This document shows, piece after piece, positions 1-5,839 of a DNA stretch of 10,761 nucleotides (position 1 is its first letter; every line of letters starts with the position of its first letter). The stretch is taken from the NCBI GenBank assembly GCA_022837505.1, contig JALHFZ010000063.1:1-10761 (forward strand). The letters are read 5' to 3'. The notes beneath the pieces were generated by a model. That model saw only the letters and a list, made by a program, of their open reading frames with translations. It was not told where the DNA came from and searched no databases. Origin of the DNA: Synergistaceae bacterium. Its GTDB lineage: Bacteria; Synergistota; Synergistia; Synergistales; Aminobacteriaceae. The position numbers were made by a program, and so were the translations under genes.

Positions 1-708
1 TCCGCGGGGACGGCGACGGCGGAGGAATTCCTCCGGTGGGCGGAGGAAGCACGGGAGGCCGCAGACTGGCTTCGCCGGGAGGCGGCCAGATCGGCCCTGC
101 TGGCGGAGAAGGCAAGGGAGCTGAGAAAAGAGGCAAGCCGCCTCGCCATGGAACTGCGGACCCTCCGCATCGCCTCGGCGTCGGCCCTTGAGGAACGGGT
201 GAACGGCCACCTGGCAGACCTTGCCATGGAGGAGATACGCTTCTCCGTATGCGTCCGGGACCTCGGAAAGATCCGGACCACCGGAGCCGATGAGATCCTC
301 TTCACCCTGAGCGGAAAGGGCCGGGAGGAGATCCCCGTGAACAAGAGCGCCTCAGGGGGGGAACTGAGCAGAATCCTCCTGGCTCTGCAGCTCTCCCTTC
401 CGGACGACACCATTCCGGCGACCCTTGCCTTCGACGAAGTGGAGGCCGGGCTCGGAGGAAAGGCAGCGGTCCTGGCGGGGTACAAACTCGTGGAGCTTTC
501 AAAAAAATGCCAGGTCCTTCTCGTCACCCATGAGGCCACCATAGCCGCCCTTGCCGACCATCATTTTCAGGTCCGCAAATCGGAGGAAGGGGTATCAGTC
601 TGCCCCCTCTCTCCGGAGGAGCGGGTGGGGGAAATCGCAAGAATGCTCTCGGGAGACCCCTCCCTCCCCGAGGCCAGGGAGCATGCGCGGAGCCTCCTTA
701 CTTTATGA
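1..708 (+). CDS. recN: DNA repair protein RecN, C-terminal part (5' end outside window)
   Basis: RecN is an SMC-like ATPase that gathers broken DNA ends and supports recombinational double-strand-break repair in the cytoplasm. The frame is open from base 1 and stops with TGA at 706-708, giving about 235 residues, under half of the usual ~550. The first ~60 visible residues are Ala/Glu/Arg-rich and helical, as expected for the returning coiled-coil arm. The ATPase C-terminal lobe follows: signature motif ASGGELSR at 349-372, Walker B TLAFDEVEAGLGG from about 421, and the H-loop histidine in VTH near 529. The family usually reads DEVDAG and VTHLPQIAA; here it is DEVEAG and VTHEATIAA, so the catalytic residues are kept but the surroundings vary. 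The N-terminal Walker A lobe lies upstream of the window. The ATG at 148 is an internal Met. The next gene has its own promoter, so recN probably ends an upstream operon. Confidence 0.95.
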   Translation, partial: SAGTATAEEFLRWAEEAREAADWLRREAARSALLAEKARELRKEASRLAMELRTLRIASASALEERVNGHLADLAMEEIRFSVCVRDLGKIRTTGADEILFTLSGKGREEIPVNKSASGGELSRILLALQLSLPDDTIPATLAFDEVEAGLGGKAAVLAGYKLVELSKKCQVLLVTHEATIAALADHHFQVRKSEEGVSVCPLSPEERVGEIARMLSGDPSLPEAREHARSLLTL

Positions 709-728
709 CCCCTTCCGGAGCAGTATGG

Positions 729-757
729 GAACGCCCCTGACCTGCCCGGGGCGGTTC
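729..757 (+). terminator. Weak hairpin after recN
   Basis: GAACGCCCC (729-737) can pair with GGGGCGGTTC (748-757) with one bulged G, around a 10-base loop. It sits 20 bases after the recN stop and just before the rplU promoter. There is no T-tract behind it, so it is at most a poor intrinsic terminator and may be chance in GC-rich DNA. Confidence 0.2.
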
Positions 758-764
758 ATGGAAT

Positions 765-793
765 TTGACTTTCCTATCCATACTTCGTATAAT
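765..793 (+). promoter_or_regulatory. Strong sigma70-type promoter for rplU-prp-rpmA
   Basis: The -35 box TTGACT (765-770) and the -10 box TATAAT (788-793) are separated by exactly 17 bases. The match is 5/6 and 6/6 to the vegetative consensus, the best promoter in the window. The expected start of transcription is near 800, giving an 80-base untranslated leader before the rplU ATG. A strong constitutive promoter fits a ribosomal protein operon. Confidence 0.88.
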
Positions 794-799
794 GCTACG

Positions 800-879
800 G
801 TTCAATGTATATATCGCACGGGACGGGTTGAAACCCCCCTTGAGGAGGTACCTTGGTTCCCGGCGGGAGGAGGAAAAGC
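800..879 (+). promoter_or_regulatory. 5' leader of rplU with small hairpin and two Shine-Dalgarno-like sites
   Basis: The transcribed leader has a short stem, GGGT (825-828) with ACCC (833-836) closing a TGAA loop. Two purine-rich sites follow: AGGAGG at 843-848 and GGGAGGAGG at 865-873. The second is correctly placed for the rplU ATG at 880. The first is 4 bases before an in-frame TTG at 853 that would add nine residues. L21 proteins normally begin MYAI, so ATG 880 is preferred and the first site may instead belong to a regulatory fold. L21 operons in other bacteria are known to carry autoregulatory leaders; I cannot match this one to a named family. Confidence 0.35.
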
Positions 880-1197
880 ATGTATGCAATCGTAGAAACC
901 TGCGGCAAACAGTATCGTGTTCAGGAGGGGGACACCATCACCGTCGAGTCCCTCGGAGTCGACGAGGGGGAGACCGTCCTTCTCGACAAGGTGCTTCTCG
1001 TGGGAAGCGACAACGGCGTGTCCGTGGGAACTCCCTATGTCCCCGGAGCTTCGGTTTCCGCATCGGTCGTAACAAACGGCAGAGGGGCGAAAATCCTCGT
1101 CTTCAAATTCAAAAGCAAGAAAAACTACCGGAGACTCAGAGGGCACCGTCAGAACTTCACGGAGATCCGTATAGATCAAATTACCGCCGGAGCCTGA
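880..1197 (+). CDS. rplU: 50S ribosomal protein L21
   Basis: L21 binds 23S rRNA in the large ribosomal subunit. The 105-residue product has the full-length family pattern: start MYAIVETCGKQYRV, and the conserved basic C-terminal stretch around FKFKSKKNYRR and GHRQNFTEI that contacts rRNA. I chose ATG 880 over the in-frame TTG 853 because the family starts at this Met and because GGGAGGAGG (865-873) lies 6 bases upstream. It is the first gene of rplU-prp-rpmA, a classic order in Firmicutes and relatives. The strong promoter at 765-793 should drive it. The usual GGKQY is CGKQY here, a minor change. Confidence 0.98.
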   Translation: MYAIVETCGKQYRVQEGDTITVESLGVDEGETVLLDKVLLVGSDNGVSVGTPYVPGASVSASVVTNGRGAKILVFKFKSKKNYRRLRGHRQNFTEIRIDQITAGA

Positions 1198-1199
1198 CT

Positions 1200-1541
1200 T
1201 TGACTGAAATTTCCCTCCTCCTTTCGGACGGTATCCCCCTGGGGCTCACCGTTCAGGGGCATACGGGGTTCGCCCCGAGGGGCAGGGACGTGGTCTGTGC
1301 GGCAGTGTCGGCCCTTGTACAATCGCTCCTGTACGGTTTCGAATCCGTCCTCGGGGCGGAGGAAATCAAATGGTCTCAAGATGATTCACAAGCCAGGATC
1401 TCTCTGGACTGGAGAGACGTCCCCGGAAGGGAAAAAGACGTCCTCGTCCGGACCGTGATCGGATCCCTCAGGGAAATCGCCCGGATATATCCGGATAATG
1501 TACGCATTGTGGAGGTGCCCGTAAATGAAATGGAATTTTGA
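1200..1541 (+). CDS. prp: Ribosomal-processing cysteine protease Prp (YsxB family)
   Basis: Prp removes the N-terminal extension of ribosomal protein L27 in bacteria that make an extended L27. The 113-residue product carries the family's catalytic pair: His21 in GHTG and Cys33 in DVVCAAVSAL, with the spacing seen in characterised Prp enzymes. It lies between rplU and rpmA, as in Firmicutes, and its substrate is encoded by the next gene. The start is a TTG at 1200, two bases after the rplU stop, with GGAG at 1189-1192 and 7 bases of spacing. A CTG at 1194 is the only near alternative, and no ATG fits without losing the first beta-strand. The TTG start and the SD site inside the end of rplU suggest translational coupling and modest expression. 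The 3' end overlaps rpmA by 17 bases. Confidence 0.93.
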   Translation: MTEISLLLSDGIPLGLTVQGHTGFAPRGRDVVCAAVSALVQSLLYGFESVLGAEEIKWSQDDSQARISLDWRDVPGREKDVLVRTVIGSLREIARIYPDNVRIVEVPVNEMEF

Positions 1542-1812
1542 TCTGCAGTTCTTCGCCCACAAGAAGGGGCAGGGAAGCAGCACAAACGGAAGGGACAGCG
1601 CAGGCCGGAGGCTCGGCATCAAGATGTACGCTGGGCAGACCGCGAAGGCGGGGAACATCCTCGTCCGCCAGAGGGGAACCAGAATTCACCCCGGCAAGAA
1701 CGTGGATATCGGCAAGGACGACACCCTCTTCGCCACAAGCGCCGGCGTGGTGAGCTATGAGACGAAGGGACCGCGCAAAATCGTCTCGGTGGTACTGGAG
1801 CAGGCCGAATAG
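1525..1812 (+). CDS. rpmA: 50S ribosomal protein L27 with Prp-cleavable N-terminal extension
   Basis: L27 sits at the peptidyl-transferase centre, where its mature N-terminus reaches the tRNA ends. The 95-residue product begins MKWNFDLQFFA before the ordinary start HKKGQGSS. The motif LQFFA followed by a basic HKK is the recognised Prp cleavage site, so residues 1-11 should be removed. The core is typical: GRDSAGRRLGIK, RQRGTRIHPGKNV and the TLFA/G-V-V strand. ATG 1525 lies inside the end of prp, with GGAGGTG at 1511-1517 seven bases upstream, so both genes are probably translated in a coupled way. Without Prp the extension would block the active centre, which explains the tight linkage. Confidence 0.98.
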   Translation: MKWNFDLQFFAHKKGQGSSTNGRDSAGRRLGIKMYAGQTAKAGNILVRQRGTRIHPGKNVDIGKDDTLFATSAGVVSYETKGPRKIVSVVLEQAE

Positions 1813-1833
1813 GGACAAGCCCGGCATTTTTTT
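1804..1833 (+). terminator. Possible intrinsic terminator at the end of rpmA
   Basis: GCC (1804-1806) and GGG (1812-1814) can pair with the continuous CCCGGC (1820-1825), leaving a five-base bulge on the 5' side. A run of seven T follows at 1827-1833. The stem overlaps the last rpmA codons. It is short and bulged, so termination here is probably partial and would leave read-through into the obgE leader. Confidence 0.35.
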
Positions 1834-1855
1834 CGAACGGGAACTTTGTATATTC

Positions 1856-1954
1856 CAGGGGCCTTTTCGTCACCCGGGAAGAGGGCGGAGCGTGAAAATG
1901 CGAAAAGCCTTCTCCCCGGGGGATTCATATGGCCCCTGATTTTTTCCTTTTTTC
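1856..1954 (+). promoter_or_regulatory. Structured leader / candidate transcription attenuator before obgE
   Basis: An outer stem pairs CAGGGGCC (1856-1863) with GGCCCCTG (1931-1938), eight perfect pairs. Inside it, 1873-1886 pairs with 1907-1920 over 14 positions: 12 Watson-Crick pairs, one G-U and one A-C mismatch. The outer 3' arm is followed at once by two T6 runs (1940-1945 and 1948-1953), the form of an intrinsic terminator. A competing pairing, GGCCTTTTCG (1860-1869) with CGAAAAGCC (1901-1909), nine pairs with one bulged C, would occupy part of the outer 5' arm and so act like an antiterminator. Only about 30 bases separate the T runs from the obgE start, with no promoter visible there. 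Transcription of obgE must therefore cross this element. A weak TATATT at 1849-1854 lacks a credible -35 box. The pairings are read by eye; the attenuator role is inference. Confidence 0.55.
1898..1939 (+). CDS. Candidate 13-residue leader peptide in the obgE leader
   Basis: ATG 1898 opens a 13-codon frame encoding MRKAFSPGDSYGP, with TGA at 1937-1939. GGAG at 1887-1890 gives a ribosome binding site with 7 bases of spacing; an in-frame GTG at 1892 would add two residues. The frame runs through the 3' arm of the inner stem and all of the outer 3' arm, and stops directly before the T runs. A translating ribosome would therefore melt the terminator hairpin. No run of a single amino acid is present, so if it regulates it probably senses translation initiation or ribosome supply and not one aminoacyl-tRNA. 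Short frames with SD-like sites can occur by chance, so this is tentative. Confidence 0.3.
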   Translation: MRKAFSPGDSYGP

Positions 1955-1983
1955 CGGAAGACGGAACAGAAACGGGTGAGGCT

Positions 1984-3330
1984 ATGAAGTTTGTCGATTT
2001 TATTACCATACAGGTCATCGGGGGAAGAGGCGGAAACGGATGCCTCAGCTTCCGCCGGGAAAAATTCATTCCCAAGGGCGGCCCTGACGGTGCCGACGGC
2101 GGCCGGGGAGGGGATGTCATCCTCGAAGCTGCTCCTGGCGCCCTCACCCTTGCCGACTTCGAATACCAGAAGAAGTTTCAGGCGGATCACGGAGGCCCGG
2201 GAAAAGGGAGCCTCAAATCGGGGTTCGCCGGAAAGGACCTCATCATCCCCGTGCCCTGCGGCACTATAGTCTATGACAAGGACACGGGCGAAATCATCGC
2301 CGACCTCGTCGAGCCGGGAGAGCGGGTGATCGCAGCAAAGGGAGGGCGTCCCGGAAGGGGGAACACCCATTTCGCCAATTCAGTGCGGAAATCCCCCCGC
2401 TTTGCCGAAAAAGGGGACGAGGGGGAGGAGCGGAACCTCCTTCTCGAGCTCAAGCTCATCGCCGATGTCGGCCTTGTCGGCGTGCCGAACGCCGGCAAGT
2501 CGAGCATCCTCGCCGCCATCTCCAACGCCCGGCCAAAAATAGCGGGATACCCCTTCACAACCCTGTCCCCCAACCTCGGGGTTCTCTCCGTGGACGATCA
2601 GAAAATCATCATCGCCGACGTGCCGGGGCTCATCGAGGGAGCCCATGAGAACAAGGGGCTCGGGATCTATTTCCTCCGCCATGTGGAACGGACCCGCTTC
2701 CTGGCCCATGTCCTCGATCTCAGCGAGGAATCCCCCGAAGAGGTGATCCGCCAGTGGAGGATCGTGAGGGATGAATTCCAGGCCTACAATGACGCCGCCC
2801 GGGAGATCCTTCCCGGCGGAGAAGAGCGGGAGGACCTCCTCGACCGCCCCTATGTGGTTTTGGGGAACAAGATCGACCTCCCCGGAGCCCGGGAAAACGA
2901 CAAGGCCGTCCGGGCCTTCATGAAGGAACAGGGGATCCCCTACTATTCCACCAGCGCCCTCACGGGAGAGGGGATCGACGAATTCATCGCCGTCGTGGCG
3001 GAGCTCGTGCGTGCCAATACCCGGGGCGAGGGAGCCACCCGCCTCACGGAGCCGGCGGTACAAGAGGTCCGCACCTACCGGAGGAAACTCGAGCCGGTGA
3101 CCATCGTCAAGCTTCAGGACAACTCGGGGTACCGGGTGCTCCATCCCAACCTGGAGAAAACGCTGAGGCGCTATGACTTCGGCCATGAGGATGCCCTGTT
3201 GAAATTCGCCCGGCTCATCAAGAAATTCCGCATCGAGGAAAAACTCGAGGAGAGCGGAGCGGTCAAGGGAGACAAGGTCTACATCGGCGAGCTGGAATTC
3301 GATTTCGAGCCCGACCGTGTGATGGAATAA
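1984..3330 (+). CDS. obgE: GTPase Obg/CgtA, ribosome assembly
   Basis: Obg is an essential cytoplasmic GTPase that binds the 50S subunit during late assembly and links ribosome maturation to growth and stress. The 448-residue product has all three parts. The glycine-rich Obg fold is at about 1-158 (VIGGRGGNGC, FIPKGGPDGADGGRGG). The G domain is at about 159-340, with G1 GVPNAGKSS at 166-174, switch I FTT at 191-193, G3 DVPGL at 212-216, G4 NKID at 295-298 and G5 SAL at 324-326. The C-terminal OCT domain is at about 365-443 (YRVLHPNLEKTLRRYDF). I chose ATG 1984 because MKFVDF is the family start and GGTGAG lies just upstream; an in-frame ATG at 1846 would add an unrelated stretch through the hairpin. 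It follows the structured leader at 1856-1954 and heads a group with nadD, an LCP gene and rsfS. Confidence 0.98.
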   Translation: MKFVDFITIQVIGGRGGNGCLSFRREKFIPKGGPDGADGGRGGDVILEAAPGALTLADFEYQKKFQADHGGPGKGSLKSGFAGKDLIIPVPCGTIVYDKDTGEIIADLVEPGERVIAAKGGRPGRGNTHFANSVRKSPRFAEKGDEGEERNLLLELKLIADVGLVGVPNAGKSSILAAISNARPKIAGYPFTTLSPNLGVLSVDDQKIIIADVPGLIEGAHENKGLGIYFLRHVERTRFLAHVLDLSEESPEEVIRQWRIVRDEFQAYNDAAREILPGGEEREDLLDRPYVVLGNKIDLPGARENDKAVRAFMKEQGIPYYSTSALTGEGIDEFIAVVAELVRANTRGEGATRLTEPAVQEVRTYRRKLEPVTIVKLQDNSGYRVLHPNLEKTLRRYDFGHEDALLKFARLIKKFRIEEKLEESGAVKGDKVYIGELEFDFEPDRVME

Positions 3331-3343
3331 GGGTACTCATGAT

Positions 3344-4000
3344 ATGACCTCCCTTCCCTCCGGAGCCAACAGAACTGAACTTCGAAAAATCGGCATCATG
3401 GGCGGGACCTTTGACCCCATTCATTTCGGTCACCTCCTCGCAGCCGAGGAGAGCCGTTCCGCCCTCGGCCTTGACGAGGTCATCTTCATTCCGTCGGGAG
3501 ATCCCGCCCACAAGCGCCAGAGAAGAGTCGCCTCTCCCGAGGACCGGTACATCATGACCCTTCTGACCACCCTCGGGAACCGGAATTTTACCCCCTCAAG
3601 GATCGAGATCGACCGGAAAGAACCGAGCCACACGGTGGACACCCTCCGGGAGATGCGCCACTGGTATGCCCCGGAAAAAGTCCTCTTTTACTTCATCACC
3701 GGTCTCGACGCCGTGCTCGGCATAACAACCTGGAAGGAATACGAAGCCCTTCCGGAACTGTGCCGCATTGTCGCCGTGAGCAGGCCGGGATACCCCTCTC
3801 AGGAACTCGGAAATCTTCCTGAAAATATCCAGAAGGCCATCATCCCCCTGTCCATTCCTCTCCTCTCCATATCGAGCACAGAAATCCGGCAGCGCCTACA
3901 CAACGGCAGGAGCGTAAAATATCTCCTTCCCGAAACGGTGGAGCAGTATATCCGCAAGAAAAAACTCTACCGCAAAAAGCTGGAGGATACTATCCCATGA
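3344..4000 (+). CDS. nadD: Nicotinate-nucleotide adenylyltransferase
   Basis: NadD joins nicotinate mononucleotide and ATP to give deamido-NAD in cytoplasmic NAD synthesis. The 218-residue product shows the nucleotidyltransferase signature GGTFDPIHFGHL (residues 20-31, catalytic HxGH at His27 and His30) and the C-terminal ISSTEIR (176-182) that closes on ATP. ATG 3344 is the only useful start: the next Met (residue 19) lies inside the first strand of the fold. AAGGG at 3329-3333 overlaps the obgE stop and serves as ribosome binding site at a rather long 10-base spacing. The gene begins 13 bases after obgE and ends overlapping the next start by ATGA, so it is translated from an operon. The N-terminus is about 12 residues longer than many NadD proteins. 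Confidence 0.96.
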   Translation: MTSLPSGANRTELRKIGIMGGTFDPIHFGHLLAAEESRSALGLDEVIFIPSGDPAHKRQRRVASPEDRYIMTLLTTLGNRNFTPSRIEIDRKEPSHTVDTLREMRHWYAPEKVLFYFITGLDAVLGITTWKEYEALPELCRIVAVSRPGYPSQELGNLPENIQKAIIPLSIPLLSISSTEIRQRLHNGRSVKYLLPETVEQYIRKKKLYRKKLEDTIP

Positions 4001-5286
4001 AATTCCTGAAAGCAGCCGTGGTCGTCATTCTGGTCATCTCCGCAGCCTTTGCAGGGGCAGCCCTCAGGGTAAAAAATTTTGTTGAACCGAAGCCGCAGAC
4101 AATCAAGGAGACCATCTCCTTCACAGAAGCTTCAGGGACGATCAACATCCTTCTCACGGGAATAGACGATGTCCAGGGGGGGAGGCGGGCTGACGCCATC
4201 GCCTTCGTCGTGGTGGACATCGACCGGAAGATCGTCCGGGTCATGTCCATCCCGAGGGATACCCGGGTCCAGATCCCCGGAAGGGGGTGGGAGAAGGCCG
4301 CCCATGCCTACGCCTACGGCGGAATCCCCCTTCTCCGGGAGACCATTGTGAATTACCTCGGTCTCCCCATCAACTACTATCTCCTGGTGAACTACGATTC
4401 CTTTCCCTCCATCGTCGACCTCATCGGTGGGGTGGAAATCGACGTGGAGCGGCGGATGGTCTATAACGACTATGCGGGAAAGCTTTTCATCAATATCCCC
4501 AAGGGAGTCCAGACCCTCACGGGAAAAACGGCCCTCCATTACGTCCGGTTCCGCCACGATGCCCTCGGGGACATCGGGAGGGTCAAAAGACAGCAGGATT
4601 TCATCGAGGCGGTTCTCAAAAAAATCCAGACCCCCTCCATGATCACGAAGATCCCCGAGCTTGCCAAAAAGACCATCGAACTGGTGAACTCCGATATGAC
4701 CCCGGCCCAGGCACTCCAGCTCGGGTCATACCTCAGCGATCTTCCCCCGGAAAACCTCAATTTCTTCACCCTTCCGGGGAAGGCTGCCTATATAGGAAAC
4801 CTCAGCTACTGGATCGGAGATATCACCGCGGCATCAGCCCTTCTCTCCGGAGCGAACGAATCGCCCGAAGCCTCTACGGTATCGGGAGACCAGACTCCTC
4901 CCGGAGAGGAGAAGGATGAAGAGGATCCGGCGGCCCCCCTGGACCTCAAGGCCGTCCTGGCGGGGATAAAAAGCCCCGTTGCCGTTTTGAACGGTGCAGG
5001 GGTCTCAGGCCTCGGAAAGGACGCGGCCACGGCATTGCAGAAAATCGGCGTGGACGTGAACCACATCGGCAACGCAAAACACTACGATTACCGGACGACA
5101 ACGATTCAGTTTCCCGAGAAGGGGAATGAGGATGTCAGCAGTACGGCTTCGGCCCTCGGCAAGATCGTCGGGGTGAACAGCCGCCTCATCACGAGAAGCT
5201 CCGCCGTCCCCCATGTGACCCTCATAGTCGGCAAAGACCGGGAGGACGTGCTGAAGCGGCTGGAAAAACTTGCAAAGAACCAGTAA
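3997..5286 (+). CDS. LytR-CpsA-Psr (LCP) family membrane protein with LytR_C domain
   Basis: LCP proteins act outside the membrane and transfer lipid-linked glycopolymers onto peptidoglycan or related acceptors. Residues 4-23 form an N-terminal membrane anchor with no lipobox. The LCP domain spans about 48-215, with the expected acidic and arginine set: Asp66, PRDTR at 86-90, the YAYGG segment at 105-109, and VRFRHDALGDIGRVKRQQ at 183-200. After an acidic Pro/Glu/Asp linker (about 287-315) comes a LytR_C domain (about 318-425; VAVLNGAG start). The start overlaps nadD by ATGA, and GGAGG lies at 3982-3986. The natural substrate cannot be read from sequence: in a Gram-positive it would be teichoic acid or capsule, and in a diderm such as Synergistota it is unknown. 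Confidence 0.93.
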   Translation: MKFLKAAVVVILVISAAFAGAALRVKNFVEPKPQTIKETISFTEASGTINILLTGIDDVQGGRRADAIAFVVVDIDRKIVRVMSIPRDTRVQIPGRGWEKAAHAYAYGGIPLLRETIVNYLGLPINYYLLVNYDSFPSIVDLIGGVEIDVERRMVYNDYAGKLFINIPKGVQTLTGKTALHYVRFRHDALGDIGRVKRQQDFIEAVLKKIQTPSMITKIPELAKKTIELVNSDMTPAQALQLGSYLSDLPPENLNFFTLPGKAAYIGNLSYWIGDITAASALLSGANESPEASTVSGDQTPPGEEKDEEDPAAPLDLKAVLAGIKSPVAVLNGAGVSGLGKDAATALQKIGVDVNHIGNAKHYDYRTTTIQFPEKGNEDVSSTASALGKIVGVNSRLITRSSAVPHVTLIVGKDREDVLKRLEKLAKNQ

Positions 5287-5349
5287 GGAATGCAGAGTAG
5301 GATATATAAAGTAAAATATAAAATATATTTGAAAGAGGGAAGTGAAAGA
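5287..5349 (+). other. AT-rich gap between the LCP gene and rsfS
   Basis: Bases 5296-5334 are almost only A and T with scattered G, in sharp contrast to the GC-rich surroundings. Several -10-like hexamers occur (TATAAA at 5305-5310 and 5317-5322, TATATT at 5324-5329), but none has a convincing -35 box 16-18 bases upstream. It may be a weak internal promoter or an unstructured translation enhancer for rsfS. The in-frame ATG at 5290 would make it coding. Confidence 0.35.
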
Positions 5350-5709
5350 TTGAAGAAACAGGGAAATCCTCTCAAGGAATATGAATTTCTCTATGAAGCC
5401 CTTTCGGACAAACGGGGCCTCGATATAACAGCCCTTCACCTTGAAGAGCTCTCCTCCGTGGCAGATGTCTTCGTCCTGGTGACGGCGAATTCCGATGTGC
5501 ATATGGCAACCCTTCGGGATGCGGCCATCGAGTCGCTGAGAAGCAGGGGGATGCAGACAACCGTCGAAGGGTATGACAGCGTCCAGTGGTGTCTTGTCGA
5601 TGCGGGAGATCTTCTTGTGCATATCCTGAGCAAGTCAGGAAGGGAACACTATAAGCTCGAAAAAATCTGGGGGGACGCACCAGTCTATCATTATACCTAC
5701 AAGGACTGA
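5350..5709 (+). CDS. rsfS: Ribosomal silencing factor RsfS
   Basis: RsfS binds ribosomal protein L14 on the 50S subunit and blocks joining of the subunits when nutrients are short. The family core is clear: EALSDKRGLDITALHLEELSSVADVFVL, then HMATLRDAAIESLRSRG, EGYDSVQWCLVDAGDLLVHIL and the final YKLEKIWGDAP. The start is uncertain. TTG 5350 has GAGGG at 5335-5339 with 10-base spacing and gives 119 residues, typical for the family. ATG 5290 would give 139 residues, but AAGGA touches it with no spacing and it adds a Lys/Tyr-rich stretch from AT-rich DNA. It closes the obgE-nadD-LCP-rsfS group and is followed by a strong terminator. With obgE, it makes two large-subunit factors in one operon. 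Confidence 0.93.
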   Translation: MKKQGNPLKEYEFLYEALSDKRGLDITALHLEELSSVADVFVLVTANSDVHMATLRDAAIESLRSRGMQTTVEGYDSVQWCLVDAGDLLVHILSKSGREHYKLEKIWGDAPVYHYTYKD

Positions 5710-5747
5710 CCCGGAAGGCCTGCACACTCCGGAAGAACAATGCAATA

Positions 5748-5804
5748 AAGGAAAAAACGGGCGGATCATCCCGGCGGGGGATAGGGTCCGCCCGTTTTTT
5801 CCTT
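5748..5804. terminator. Bidirectional intrinsic terminator between rsfS and tpiA
   Basis: AAGGAAAAAACGGGCGGA (5748-5765) is the perfect reverse complement of 5787-5804, an 18-bp stem with a 21-base loop. The loop contains a further 5-bp hairpin, ATCCC (5768-5772) with GGGAT (5778-5782). A six-T run at 5795-5800 serves plus-strand transcripts, and the matching six-A run at 5752-5757 serves minus-strand transcripts. It ends both converging operons, 38 bases after the rsfS stop and 35 bases after the tpiA stop. Confidence 0.93.
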
Positions 5805-5839
5805 CTTTAGCTGTCCTATAATGTATCTTATGTTACATT

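Noticed and set aside
853..879. Extended L21 starting at TTG 853
   Set aside because: The nine extra residues (MVPGGRRKS) have no counterpart in the L21 family, and ATG 880 has a better-placed ribosome binding site.
1849..1854. TATATT as a possible -10 box of an obgE promoter
   Set aside because: The bases 16-18 upstream (a T-run) match the -35 consensus poorly, and the predicted start would cut into the 5' arm of the hairpin.
2380..3186. Minus-strand open frame of 268 codons inside obgE
   Set aside because: It lies fully within the highly conserved obgE coding sequence and has no motifs of its own.
3339..3347. ATG-ATA-TGA, a two-codon minimal frame overlapping the nadD start
   Set aside because: Minimal frames can regulate translation, but this one has only a weak AAGGG upstream that equally serves nadD, and short ATG-TGA combinations are frequent at gene starts.
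5817..5839. TATAAT (5817-5822) and inverted repeat AATGTA / TACATT (5820-5825, 5834-5839) after the tpiA stop
   Set aside because: The TATAAT faces into the antisense of tpiA with no good -35 box. The 6-bp repeat with an 8-base spacer is weak and could be chance in a short AT-rich gap already holding a strong terminator.
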